Part shown: positions 34,678-42,577 of the stretch, piece by piece | Numbering within the stretch: the stretch's first letter is position 1 | How the letters are laid out: every line of letters begins with the position of its first letter | Source: Paenibacillus doosanensis | GTDB lineage: Bacteria > Bacillota > Bacilli > Paenibacillales > NBRC-103111 | Length of the DNA: 64,000 nucleotides | Direction: 5' to 3' | Assembly: GCF_025060755.1 (NCBI RefSeq) | Contig: NZ_JANYUY010000007.1 | Location: 62,001-126,000 of the forward strand | Notes under the pieces: generated by a model | Seen by the model: the letters and a program-made list of their open reading frames with translations, nothing else | Database searches by the model: none | What the model was told of the DNA's origin: nothing | Position numbers and translations under genes: made by a program

Positions 34678-35358
34678 CTATACCCCGCGCATCGCCGGGT
34701 CCCATATGATTTTGTGCAGCTGCATATTCAGCTTCACCTGTGACAATCCGTGATCCAGCATCAACTGCACCAGCTTGGCCGGCGGCATCGTCTCCCAGAC
34801 CGGACTGAACAGCGGCAGCGCACGGGTCGGATAACGTTCCAGCACCCGCACGGACTCGGCGAAGTCGCGGTCGCTGCCGATGACGAATTTCAGCTCGTCC
34901 TGTTCGCGCAGCAGCGCGAAATTGGAAGTGATCATCGCCTCCGATTCCCCGGAATCCGGGAGCTTGTAATCCATGATGTAGCGTACTTTGGGCGAATCGA
35001 TCCGCTCCATGAACATTGCCAGATCGACGGCTCCGTTCGTCTCGACATGCAGGTCGGTCAAGGTTTCGATCTCTAGCAGCGCCTCGATCAGCGCAGCTGA
35101 TTTCTCTCCGTACAGCAACGGTTCTCCCCCGGTCAGACATAGATGGGTAGAGCGGTAAGTCCGCACCTGCCGCATGATATCGCCGATTGTCATCACGCTG
35201 CCCGCTTCCTCCGGAGGATAGCTGTATTTCGTATCGCACCAACTGCAGCGCAGGTTGCAGCCGAACAGCCGCACGAAGATCGTCGGAAATCCGGCGCGGG
35301 TTCCTTCTCCCTCGACCGTTTCGAAAATTTCGACCATCGGTATTTTGATTTCACTCAC
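34678..35358 (-). CDS. queE: 7-carboxy-7-deazaguanine synthase QueE
   Basis: A 226-residue radical SAM enzyme that contracts carboxy-tetrahydropterin to CDG. The cluster motif C-x3-C-x2-C is at Cys34, Cys38 and Cys41 (CNLRCSWC), and GGEPLLYG binds SAM. GTG 35358 overlaps the queD stop by four bases (GTGA), with GGGAG upstream; the longer frame to 35418 lies inside queD. Translation is likely coupled. Confidence 0.95.
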   Translation of the reverse strand: MSEIKIPMVEIFETVEGEGTRAGFPTIFVRLFGCNLRCSWCDTKYSYPPEEAGSVMTIGDIMRQVRTYRSTHLCLTGGEPLLYGEKSAALIEALLEIETLTDLHVETNGAVDLAMFMERIDSPKVRYIMDYKLPDSGESEAMITSNFALLREQDELKFVIGSDRDFAESVRVLERYPTRALPLFSPVWETMPPAKLVQLMLDHGLSQVKLNMQLHKIIWDPAMRGV

Positions 35359-35831
35359 CTTGCCGCATCTCCCATCATCTCCGAAGTGACGGCCGCATAG
35401 CTCGTCGGCGTCTCCCACAGTCTCACTTCCGCCAGTCTGACCGCCGGATACAGTCCTTCGGATCGAAGCCCGTCCGCCAACTGCTCGTACATCCAGACGA
35501 CCATATTCTCCGCCGTCGTATTCATCGGAGGCAGCGCTTCATTCAAATACCGGTGGTCCAGCCGGTCGATAATCCGTTCCTTGGCAATCCGCTTCATGTC
35601 GCCAAAATCTATCGTGATGCCGCGATGATCCGTTTTGCCGCGCATGATCACCTGCAGCTTGTACGTATGCCCGTGAAGACTTTTGCATTTGCCTTCGTAG
35701 CAATGCAAATGATGGGCGCTGTCAAACGTAAACTCCTTGGAAACAAGGACTTCCCTGTCGTGATATTTCAGCTGATGCTCCTGAATATCCTCTCCAAACA
35801 CTTGAACTTTCGCAGGAATTTCATATTCCAT
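35355..35831 (-). CDS. queD: 6-carboxy-5,6,7,8-tetrahydropterin synthase QueD
   Basis: 158 residues, first gene of the operon. Zinc ligands are in FDSAHHL and LHGH (His near 41, 53, 55) with Cys49 beside them, plus the conserved late Glu (VRLWETPTSYA). It converts dihydroneopterin triphosphate to carboxy-tetrahydropterin. The N-terminal 25 residues exceed the usual start of the family. GGAAGGTGG is eight bases before ATG 35831. Confidence 0.94.
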   Translation of the reverse strand: MEYEIPAKVQVFGEDIQEHQLKYHDREVLVSKEFTFDSAHHLHCYEGKCKSLHGHTYKLQVIMRGKTDHRGITIDFGDMKRIAKERIIDRLDHRYLNEALPPMNTTAENMVVWMYEQLADGLRSEGLYPAVRLAEVRLWETPTSYAAVTSEMMGDAAR

Positions 35832-36010
35832 TCATGATTCCACCTTCCTGAACAATCCCCTAAAGGAAATAAATCCCCCAAAAGCGACGCCGGTTCTATG
35901 AAGCCTATTCCTTATACTTTCGGGTTGCCCCCGGTTATTCCCAGGAAATTGATTACATCCTTCTCCAAAAACCACCGACAATTATATCACGGCGGGTTCA
36001 CTTCTCACAA
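35832..36010 (-). promoter_or_regulatory. queDEC promoter and about 140-nt leader
   Basis: Leftward TTGTGA (plus 36005-36010), 18-bp spacer, TATAAT (35981-35986). The leader to queD is about 140 nt and contains a CGGG-GGCA-ACCCG element followed by A-rich sequence. Bacillus queuosine operons often have a preQ1 riboswitch. The preQ1-I consensus is not clearly matched here, so this is only a candidate. Confidence 0.45.
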
Positions 36011-36075
36011 TACGGAGAAACTTGTATAATAAATGAATGACGACAAAGGAACCGAGAAGGAGCAATGAAAGCAAG

Positions 36076-37464
36076 ATGATTCAACTTCCCGACGCCTATA
36101 TACGGCAAATGAAAGAACAGCTCGGCGGGGAAGCCGAAGCTTTCCTCGACAGTTACGGCGAGCGACGAACCCAAGGATTGCGAATCCGCCCGGATAAAAT
36201 AACCCCGGATAGCTTAAGCGAGCTGACGAAGCGATTCGGCCTGACGCCGGTGCCCTGGTGCGAAACCGGCTACTATTACGATGAAGCGTCCAAGCCCGGC
36301 AAGCATCCGTACCATGCGGCCGGATTGTATTATATTCAGGAGCCTTCGGCAATGTCCGCCGCAGCGCTGCTTGCGCCCCGGCCCGGCGATGTCGTGCTCG
36401 ATCTGGCCGCCGCTCCCGGCGGCAAATCGACGCAGATCGCCGGCATGCTGCAAGGGCAAGGTCTGCTCATATCCAATGAAATTCACCCCGCCCGCGCCAA
36501 AATATTATCTGAAAATATCGAACGCATGGGCATCACCAACGCCGTCGTCACGCAGATGGCGCCCGATCCGCTGGCCGAGCGGTTCCCGCAATTTTTTGAC
36601 AAAATAATGGTCGACGCTCCTTGCTCCGGCGAAGGAATGTTCCGCAAGGACCCCGACGCCGTCAGCGAGTGGTCTCCGGAGCATGTGCGCATGTGCGCCT
36701 CCCGGCAATGGGATATTTTGCAGGCCGCCGTTACGATGCTGAAGCCGGGCGGCCTGCTGGCCTATTCGACGTGCACGTTCAATAAGGCGGAGAACGAGGA
36801 CAACGTCGCCGAGCTGCTGCGGCGCTACCCCGCGTTCGAGCTGCTGCGAACCGAACGCATCTGGCCGCACCGCAGCGCGGGCGAAGGGCATTTCGTCGCC
36901 TTGCTGCGCAAAGGCGGCGATGCGGCCTTGGGGGCGGCTTCCCTCGCCGCCGCCAAGGCAACCCCTGCCCGCGGCGCCAAGACCGCCGGCAAACGAGCCT
37001 CGCATCGCCCCGAGGAGGAGGCGATGCGGCTGTTTGCGGCGTTCGCCGCGGAGGCGCTTCCCGGCTTCGAGCTCCCTCCGGGAGAAGCCGTCCTGTTCGG
37101 CGGGCAGCTGTATTGGCTGCCGCATGCCGCTGGCTGTCCGTTCAATCCCGGCTATTTGAACGGACTGAAAGTGCACCGGCCCGGCCTGCATCTGGCCGAG
37201 GTGAAGAAAGGGCGCATCGAGCCTTCGCATGCGCTGGCGTTGGCTCTGCCGCGGGGAGCCGCGCGGCAGACGCTGGACTTCGCCGCCGACAGCCCCGAAG
37301 TCGATCGTTTCCTGCGCGGGGAAACGATCGATGCGGACCCTACGGCCAGCGGCTGGGCGCTGGTGGCGGCGGACGGGTTCGCCCTCGGCTGGGCCAAGCA
37401 GAGCGGGGGCCAAGCGAAGAACCATCTGCCGAAGGGGCTGAGGAGGCTCGGCAGCAGCGCTTAA
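36076..37464 (+). CDS. rsmF: RsmF-like 16S rRNA m5C methyltransferase (copy 1)
   Basis: 462 residues of the NOL1/NOP2/Sun family with a C-terminal RsmF-like RNA-binding region. SAM site VLDLAAAPGGKSTQIAG; catalytic pair DAPCSGEGMFRKD and YSTCTF, both Cys present. An Ala-rich linker (AALGAASLAAAKATPARGAK) precedes the C-terminal domains. Start ATG 36076 is chosen by family fit; AAGGAG is 13 bases upstream, and ATG 36037 is possible. A second copy is at 41021-42541. Confidence 0.9.
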   Translation: MIQLPDAYIRQMKEQLGGEAEAFLDSYGERRTQGLRIRPDKITPDSLSELTKRFGLTPVPWCETGYYYDEASKPGKHPYHAAGLYYIQEPSAMSAAALLAPRPGDVVLDLAAAPGGKSTQIAGMLQGQGLLISNEIHPARAKILSENIERMGITNAVVTQMAPDPLAERFPQFFDKIMVDAPCSGEGMFRKDPDAVSEWSPEHVRMCASRQWDILQAAVTMLKPGGLLAYSTCTFNKAENEDNVAELLRRYPAFELLRTERIWPHRSAGEGHFVALLRKGGDAALGAASLAAAKATPARGAKTAGKRASHRPEEEAMRLFAAFAAEALPGFELPPGEAVLFGGQLYWLPHAAGCPFNPGYLNGLKVHRPGLHLAEVKKGRIEPSHALALALPRGAARQTLDFAADSPEVDRFLRGETIDADPTASGWALVAADGFALGWAKQSGGQAKNHLPKGLRRLGSSA

Positions 37465-37497
37465 ACGGCGTCAGCGCGGACAGCGCCGCCATGAAAG

Positions 37498-37653
37498 CTT
37501 TCCGCCTTCGGACTGAATCGAGCCGAAGGCGGAAAGTCTGCAGATCGGCCGCTTGAAGCCAAACGCCAAAAAAACACTCCGTCCTCTTAAGCTGCAAGCC
37601 TGCTGCCGAATGCGGCTGTCTTGGCTTCGTTTTCAAGAAGAAGGAGTGTTTTT
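37498..37653. terminator. Two hairpins between convergent genes
   Basis: A 14-bp stem (37498-37511 with 37523-37536) lies 34 bp after rsmF, without a T run. A second structure pairs aaacactcc (about 37571-37579) with ggagtgttt (about 37642-37650) around a 60-base loop, with A and T runs at its ends, and can end both transcripts. Confidence 0.65.
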
Positions 37654-37663
37654 CATGTTTTTA

Positions 37664-38755
37664 TTAATGAACTTGTTCGTTTTCGAACAGCATTTCTTCA
37701 AACGGCTGATTTTGGAACAGCATCGTCACATTGAAGGTTTCAAAATCTTTTTCCTTATCGAGCTCCTGCATCAGCAAAGCGACGATATATTCCCTATCGT
37801 CGGCATCGCCCGGTTCGCGAAAATCGATAAATCCGGTCACCTGCCGCTGGCTTATATCGATCGTCGCCGTCCCAATCGGCAACCCGCCGTGAGATTGCTG
37901 GTAAATTTCGTAGGTCAGCATGTCACCGTCATCTCGCGCCAAAACGATGGAATAATCGTCTTGGTCCATTTCGGCAAATTCCCAATCCGGCTCATCCGCA
38001 GCGTCAAGCAAATCCTCATGCGTCAGCTCGATCGTTTCGATAATATCATGATCCCATTCCATATGGAGGACGAAGGAATCCACCTCGTCTTCGTCAAAAT
38101 CGCTGACCAGCAAATCCGCGACCGCTTCGATCTCATCCTCTTCCGGCTCAAGCATCCAACGAACGCTTCCGCTTACTTCCCGGCCGCTGATGTGCGCATC
38201 GCATTCGGCAACCAGCTCCTGCTCCTCGTCGTAAATATGGTACTTCACCTTATTGCGCGATTCGCTGACGACGGTCAGCTCGTAATAAGCGTCCGCTTCG
38301 TCCTCGGAGATCAGCTCCTCTTGCACGGAGCCATCCCAGGATGCTGCGCCGTCTTCCGCTTCCAATGTGTATTCATCCAGATCCGCAGGATTTTCATCCT
38401 CCAGCCGGTCGTAATCGTTCCATGAATCGTAATCCAAATCCTCCTCTACATTGTCCGCGGAGGATTCCAAACGGTCCGTAGCGATGACGCGGTCGTATTC
38501 GCTATAAGTAACCAGCACGTCGCAGGATATAATCCCCATCGCATCGATCAAAGCTTGCACATGCTGCTGCAGACAGGAGATCACCTCAGCTTTCGCATGC
38601 GGAGGAAGCATCGCTTGTTCCAATTGGATCGCTCCGCATAGGCGGTCGGACTCGCGGTACACCAGAGTCATGCTGCCCACAAACTGCCCATTCCATAGAA
38701 TATCGTTCACTTCGCCGCCAGCCGTTCTCAAATCGGGTCTTAGCATAACATCCAT
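37664..38755 (-). CDS. Acidic protein with three homologous domains
   Basis: 363 residues, strongly acidic (long Asp/Glu runs at 100-157 and 202-226), no signal peptide. Three segments look like copies of one alpha/beta unit: about 15-84, 157-234 and 268-347. They share the order strand, I-x-x-G-x-x-x-G-x-I, then E-x-I/Y-x-x-x-L-M/L helix and F-x-V-x-M-x-W/F. The third reads GTATIDISQRQVTGFIDF, the second CDAHISGREVSGSVRW. GGAGG is nine bases before ATG 38755. No known family comes to mind. Single gene. Confidence 0.7.
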   Translation of the reverse strand: MDVMLRPDLRTAGGEVNDILWNGQFVGSMTLVYRESDRLCGAIQLEQAMLPPHAKAEVISCLQQHVQALIDAMGIISCDVLVTYSEYDRVIATDRLESSADNVEEDLDYDSWNDYDRLEDENPADLDEYTLEAEDGAASWDGSVQEELISEDEADAYYELTVVSESRNKVKYHIYDEEQELVAECDAHISGREVSGSVRWMLEPEEDEIEAVADLLVSDFDEDEVDSFVLHMEWDHDIIETIELTHEDLLDAADEPDWEFAEMDQDDYSIVLARDDGDMLTYEIYQQSHGGLPIGTATIDISQRQVTGFIDFREPGDADDREYIVALLMQELDKEKDFETFNVTMLFQNQPFEEMLFENEQVH

Positions 38756-38902
38756 TTGTGCTCGCCTCCAATGAAACTATTCATAGTACAGCGCTTCGGG
38801 TCATTCTTTGTTAGCGTGTCCCAAGGAAGCCCAAAATATATCCAGCGGTGAAAAACGCGGTACTTCTCCAGATTGCTCTCGCCTCAATAGACAGGAGTCC
38901 AA

Positions 38903-38929
38903 GCAAATGAAGTCATTTGCCATATAATA
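38903..38929 (+). promoter_or_regulatory. Perfect 18-bp palindrome before a sporulation-like -10 upstream of yjcZ
   Basis: gcaaatgaagtcatttgc (38903-38920) is an 8-2-8 perfect palindrome immediately followed by CATATAATA (38921-38929), which fits the sigma-K -10 pattern CATA-N3-TA (and roughly sigma-E). It is about 112 bp before the yjcZ start. Confidence 0.5.
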
Positions 38930-39040
38930 AAGTAAACCGATAACAAGAACAGCGCACAGACAAAGACACAGCCGCACTCCAACAACAACCGCTGCAAACG
39001 TCTTGCTCTATCGGTAAATTAACAAATGGGAGGAATCAGC

Positions 39041-39133
39041 ATGTCCGGAGTTGGAGGATTCTACACAAGCACTGGTGTGATTTTAGTATTGTTCATCCTG
39101 TTGGTCATTGTAACCCGCGCTGGCTGGTTGTAA
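39041..39133 (+). CDS. yjcZ: YjcZ-family sporulation protein
   Basis: A 30-residue protein: MSGVGGFYTSTGVILVLF, a hydrophobic helix, then TRAGWL. This is the small YjcZ/SscA-like family annotated in Bacillales spores. GGGAGG is seven bases before the ATG. The upstream -10 looks sporulation-type. A terminator lies about 220 bp downstream. Confidence 0.85.
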   Translation: MSGVGGFYTSTGVILVLFILLVIVTRAGWL

Positions 39134-39357
39134 TTCCCCTAGCCACTCAACATGCCGGGGTTTAGCCTCGAGCAACCAAAGAAAACGCATTATGCGCATA
39201 CGCGAATGAAGCTAATTCAGGGAATCGCTGCCTTCCTCTGCACCCGCGCCCTGATTATCTATACTTTGGATGACGAACCACCCCCGGAAGCGGACAACGT
39301 TACGGGGAAACCCCGGTGCCCGCAGGAAACGGCCACGCACATTTCCTATGCCAGCAC

Positions 39358-39398
39358 AAAAATACCGGTGCATTTTCATAAAATGCGCCGGTATTTTT
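39358..39398. terminator. Terminator upstream of the Cof phosphatase 3' end
   Basis: aaaaataccgg (39358-39368) pairs with ccggtattttt (39388-39398), with an inner gcatttt/aaaatgc stem. Symmetric, so it can serve both directions. Confidence 0.85.
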
Positions 39399-39420
39399 CT
39401 TGCATCAACGAAAACAAACG

Positions 39421-40224
39421 TTACTGTCGTACCGCCCCGTAGGTCAGCAGAGCTTGATAAACGCCGTCCTCGTTATTCGAAGCGGTCATGGCGTCCGCCG
39501 CCTGCTTCACAGCTTCGGGAGAGTTCTCCATAGCAATGCCTAGTCCCGCGAACTCGAGCATCTCGATGTCGTTAAAGTAGTTACCCATCGCCATGATCCG
39601 CTCTCTCGGTATATCCCAATCCTCCGCCAGCTTTCGGAGAGCCTTTCCTTTGGACGCTTTGCCGCTCATAAAATCGATGAAATAGGCGCCGCTCCGAATA
39701 TAGCGAAGCCCGGCAGGGACGAAGCCTCCCGGCAATTCCGCTTCCATGCGGTCCATCGCCTCGGACGAGCCGAATACGGTGAACTTCACGACTCTGTCTT
39801 CGAGCGACAAGACGTCCTCAATCACATGCGGACGGACGAGGAACTGCTCGTACATCTCCTGCGCCTCCGCTCCCAGCTTCTCCACATACATGTCCAGAGC
39901 CGTATTGACGTCAAAATGAACGCCGCTGTCGCGGCAGTAGCGGACGAGTTCGGTTATCTCCGCAATGGAAAAACCTTCTTCATGCAGCACCTCGCGTCCG
40001 GGCGCACGCACCGTAGCCGCGCCGTTATGCGTGATCAGCACGCCGCTCATCCCAAGCCGTTCCAGAACGGGAATGGCGCTTCCCGGTCCTCTTCCCGTAC
40101 ATAGCACGATGCGCGTTCCTTCCGCCTGGACTTTCTGCAGCGCGCTGCAGGTAGGCCCGGAAATTTCATGATCATCGTTCAGCAGCGTTCCGTCTATATC
40201 AAGCGCAATCAGTGAATAATTCAT
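39421..40224 (-). CDS. Cof-type HAD-superfamily phosphatase
   Basis: 267 residues, cytosolic sugar- or nucleotide-phosphate phosphatase. Motif I is ALDIDGTLLNDD (nucleophile Asp near residue 8), motif II CTGRG, motif III the conserved Lys in ASKGKALRKL, and motif IV MGNYFNDIEML. The cap is C2B type. ATG 40224 has GAGGAG upstream. Substrate not predictable. Confidence 0.92.
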   Translation of the reverse strand: MNYSLIALDIDGTLLNDDHEISGPTCSALQKVQAEGTRIVLCTGRGPGSAIPVLERLGMSGVLITHNGAATVRAPGREVLHEEGFSIAEITELVRYCRDSGVHFDVNTALDMYVEKLGAEAQEMYEQFLVRPHVIEDVLSLEDRVVKFTVFGSSEAMDRMEAELPGGFVPAGLRYIRSGAYFIDFMSGKASKGKALRKLAEDWDIPRERIMAMGNYFNDIEMLEFAGLGIAMENSPEAVKQAADAMTASNNEDGVYQALLTYGAVRQ

Positions 40225-40262
40225 TGGCATCCGCTCCTCTGTCATTTTTTGCAAGCCTTTGT

Positions 40263-41018
40263 TCAGGCATTCTCGCCGATGCCGGCCCGCTGCAGCTGGA
40301 GCAGTTCTTCCTGCGTCAATTCCCGGTATTCCCCGGGCAATAAATACTCGTCCAGCAGCAGGGGTCCCATCGAAATCCGTTTGAGAAAAACGACCCGTTT
40401 GCCGACGGCCTGGAACATTCTTTTCACCTGATGGAACTTCCCTTCCATAATCGTCAACTCGATCTTGGATACGATTCCCGCGGCCGGATCGCCCTGACGT
40501 AAGATGGTCAACCGACCGGGCATCGTGACGTATCCGTCATCCAAAGTCACCCCTTCACGGAACGACTCGCCGTCCTCTTCCGTGACGGCCCCTTCCACCT
40601 CGGCGAAATACGTTTTTGGAACATGCTTGCGCGGCGACAGCAGCTGATGGGCAAGCTTGCCGTCGTTGGTGAGCAGAAGCAGCCCTTCCGTATCTTTATC
40701 CAGCCTTCCTACGGGAAACGGGGCAAAATGGCTGTACTGCTCGTCCAGCAAATCCAGCACCGTGCGTTCTCTCGCATCTTCGGTCGCAGATATGACCCCC
40801 TGCGGCTTGTTTAGCATTAAATAAATAAATTCGCGATACTGCACCGTTTCGCCGTTCACCGTAACCTGATCCCGCTCCGGATTTACTTGGACGCCGCTGT
40901 CTTTCACCGGCTTGCCGTTGAGCCGGACGGCTCCGTGTTTGACTAGCGCCTTGATCTCGCTTCTCGAACCGTAGCCCGTATGGGCCAACAGCTTATCAAG
41001 CCTCATTGACTGCTTCAA
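40263..41018 (-). CDS. RsuA/RluB-family rRNA pseudouridine synthase
   Basis: 251 residues: N-terminal S4 RNA-binding domain (MRLDKLLAHTGYGSRSEIK), then a catalytic domain with GRLDKDTEGLLLLTNDG, where Asp is the nucleophile. TTG 41018 has GGAGGTGG eight bases upstream inside the end of the preceding methyltransferase gene; the ATG four codons later is the alternative. It modifies 16S or 23S rRNA at a position the sequence does not reveal. Two-gene operon with an rRNA methyltransferase. Confidence 0.9.
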   Translation of the reverse strand: MKQSMRLDKLLAHTGYGSRSEIKALVKHGAVRLNGKPVKDSGVQVNPERDQVTVNGETVQYREFIYLMLNKPQGVISATEDARERTVLDLLDEQYSHFAPFPVGRLDKDTEGLLLLTNDGKLAHQLLSPRKHVPKTYFAEVEGAVTEEDGESFREGVTLDDGYVTMPGRLTILRQGDPAAGIVSKIELTIMEGKFHQVKRMFQAVGKRVVFLKRISMGPLLLDEYLLPGEYRELTQEELLQLQRAGIGENA

Positions 41019-41020
41019 TC

Positions 41021-42541
41021 TTAAGTCCACCTCCAGCCTGGGGGATAATCGTTTTTCAGCATGCCGTCCAGCCACTTGCCCCAGCCGATCGGATAACCGT
41101 CCACACCGACGAGACAATAGCCTTTTTTCTTCTCCATTCCGTTTGCCAGCTGCACCCTCTCTTCCGGCATCTCCAGCGTCTCCCCTTTCAAATAGCGTAC
41201 GACGGCCGGATCATCGGAGGACAGCGAGATGAACCGGCTGGTCTCCTGCAGTCGCAGCCCCATCGCCAGCGCATGAGCCGGCTCAAACCGCTGCTTCTTC
41301 AGGCTCCCCATATACCAGCCCGGGCGAATGACGCGGATTCCGCTTAAGTCGGGCAGCCCTTGCGGGGTTACATAGATGTGCTCTCCGTGCAGGGAAATAG
41401 AGTCCACCGGTACGCCCGGGGCCATTTGCCGCATAAACTCGTAAAACGGCTGCAAATCCAGTACCGGCTGCCTGCGCGTCAGCCCTCGCTCCCAGCCGTA
41501 ACGCTCCTTGCTCCTCGATTTCGCCTTATCCTTGCCTCCGCTCGCTGCGGTCATTAGCGACGGGAAGACGCTTTGCTTCGAGGGCGCCGCCCGGCCGATG
41601 CGATGCTCCAATACGGCGACGAAATGCCCTTCGCCGCTAAGCTGATGCGGCCACAGCCGCGCCGCTCCCTGCAGCTGCTGAGCGGCCGCCGCAGCTTGCA
41701 TAGAACTGACCTCCGTGATGTCGACCCAGCTTGGATTGCCCGGCTGAAACCCATGCCGCATCAGAACCGGAACTACCTGAAACTCAGGATGCGCCCCTAG
41801 AAACTCGGCGATCATCAGCTCGTTCTCCTCCGGGGAAAACGTGCAGGTCGAATAGACCAATCGTCCGCCTGGGCGCAGCATCGCCGCCCCCTGCTTCAGC
41901 AAATCCCGCTGCATTCCCGCATAGCGGTCCACCCAGGCGGGCTGCCACGATTTGGCCATCTCCTCTTCCTTGCGGAACATGCCCTCGCCGGAGCATGGCG
42001 CGTCGATCAATATTTTATCGAAAAAGCCTTGAAACGCCTCTTCCAGTCGCTCCGGCCTTTCGTTCAAAATAACCGCATTTCGGGCGCCGCTGAGCTCGAT
42101 ATTTTTGACCAGCGCCTTAACTCTGTCGGGATGAATGTCGTTAGTGACCAGCACGCCTTCCCCGGCCAGTTTGGCGGCAATCTGCGTCGATTTGCCTCCG
42201 GGCGCCGCACATAAATCGAGCACCCGCTCGCCGGGACGAACGTCCAACAGCTCTACGGGTGCCATCGCGCTTGGCTCCTGAATATAGTACAATCCGGCGT
42301 GGTAATAAGGATGCTTGCCGGGTCTGTCTTCCTCGCGATAATAATATCCTGTCGAAGCCCAGGGGATCGGGTCCAGCTTAAGCGACGTCATCCCCTGAAA
42401 TTCCGGTACGCTGCATTTCAATGTATTGACCCGAAGTCCGTACCACCGCGTATCCTCGTACGAAGCGAGAAATGCGGGAAACTCCGTTCCCAATAACCGT
42501 TCCATCTTTGTTACGAATGCCTCAGGCAAGCTGCTGCCCAT
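41021..42541 (-). CDS. rsmF: RsmF-like rRNA m5C methyltransferase (copy 2)
   Basis: 506 residues. SAM motif VLDLCAAPGGKSTQIAA; catalytic DAPCSGEGMFRKE and YSTCTFSPEE; and an RsmF-type C-terminus (GLTRRQPVLDLQPFYEFM, HIYVTPQGLPDLSGIRVIR). Start ATG 42541 fits homologues; the frame opens at TTG 42574 without a site. The stop is two bases before the pseudouridine synthase start. Same family as the gene at 36076, but clearly diverged, so probably a different rRNA target. Confidence 0.9.
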   Translation of the reverse strand: MGSSLPEAFVTKMERLLGTEFPAFLASYEDTRWYGLRVNTLKCSVPEFQGMTSLKLDPIPWASTGYYYREEDRPGKHPYYHAGLYYIQEPSAMAPVELLDVRPGERVLDLCAAPGGKSTQIAAKLAGEGVLVTNDIHPDRVKALVKNIELSGARNAVILNERPERLEEAFQGFFDKILIDAPCSGEGMFRKEEEMAKSWQPAWVDRYAGMQRDLLKQGAAMLRPGGRLVYSTCTFSPEENELMIAEFLGAHPEFQVVPVLMRHGFQPGNPSWVDITEVSSMQAAAAAQQLQGAARLWPHQLSGEGHFVAVLEHRIGRAAPSKQSVFPSLMTAASGGKDKAKSRSKERYGWERGLTRRQPVLDLQPFYEFMRQMAPGVPVDSISLHGEHIYVTPQGLPDLSGIRVIRPGWYMGSLKKQRFEPAHALAMGLRLQETSRFISLSSDDPAVVRYLKGETLEMPEERVQLANGMEKKKGYCLVGVDGYPIGWGKWLDGMLKNDYPPGWRWT

Positions 42542-42577
42542 ACTCGATGTCCAACTTTCCGCAAATATGCTCAATTT

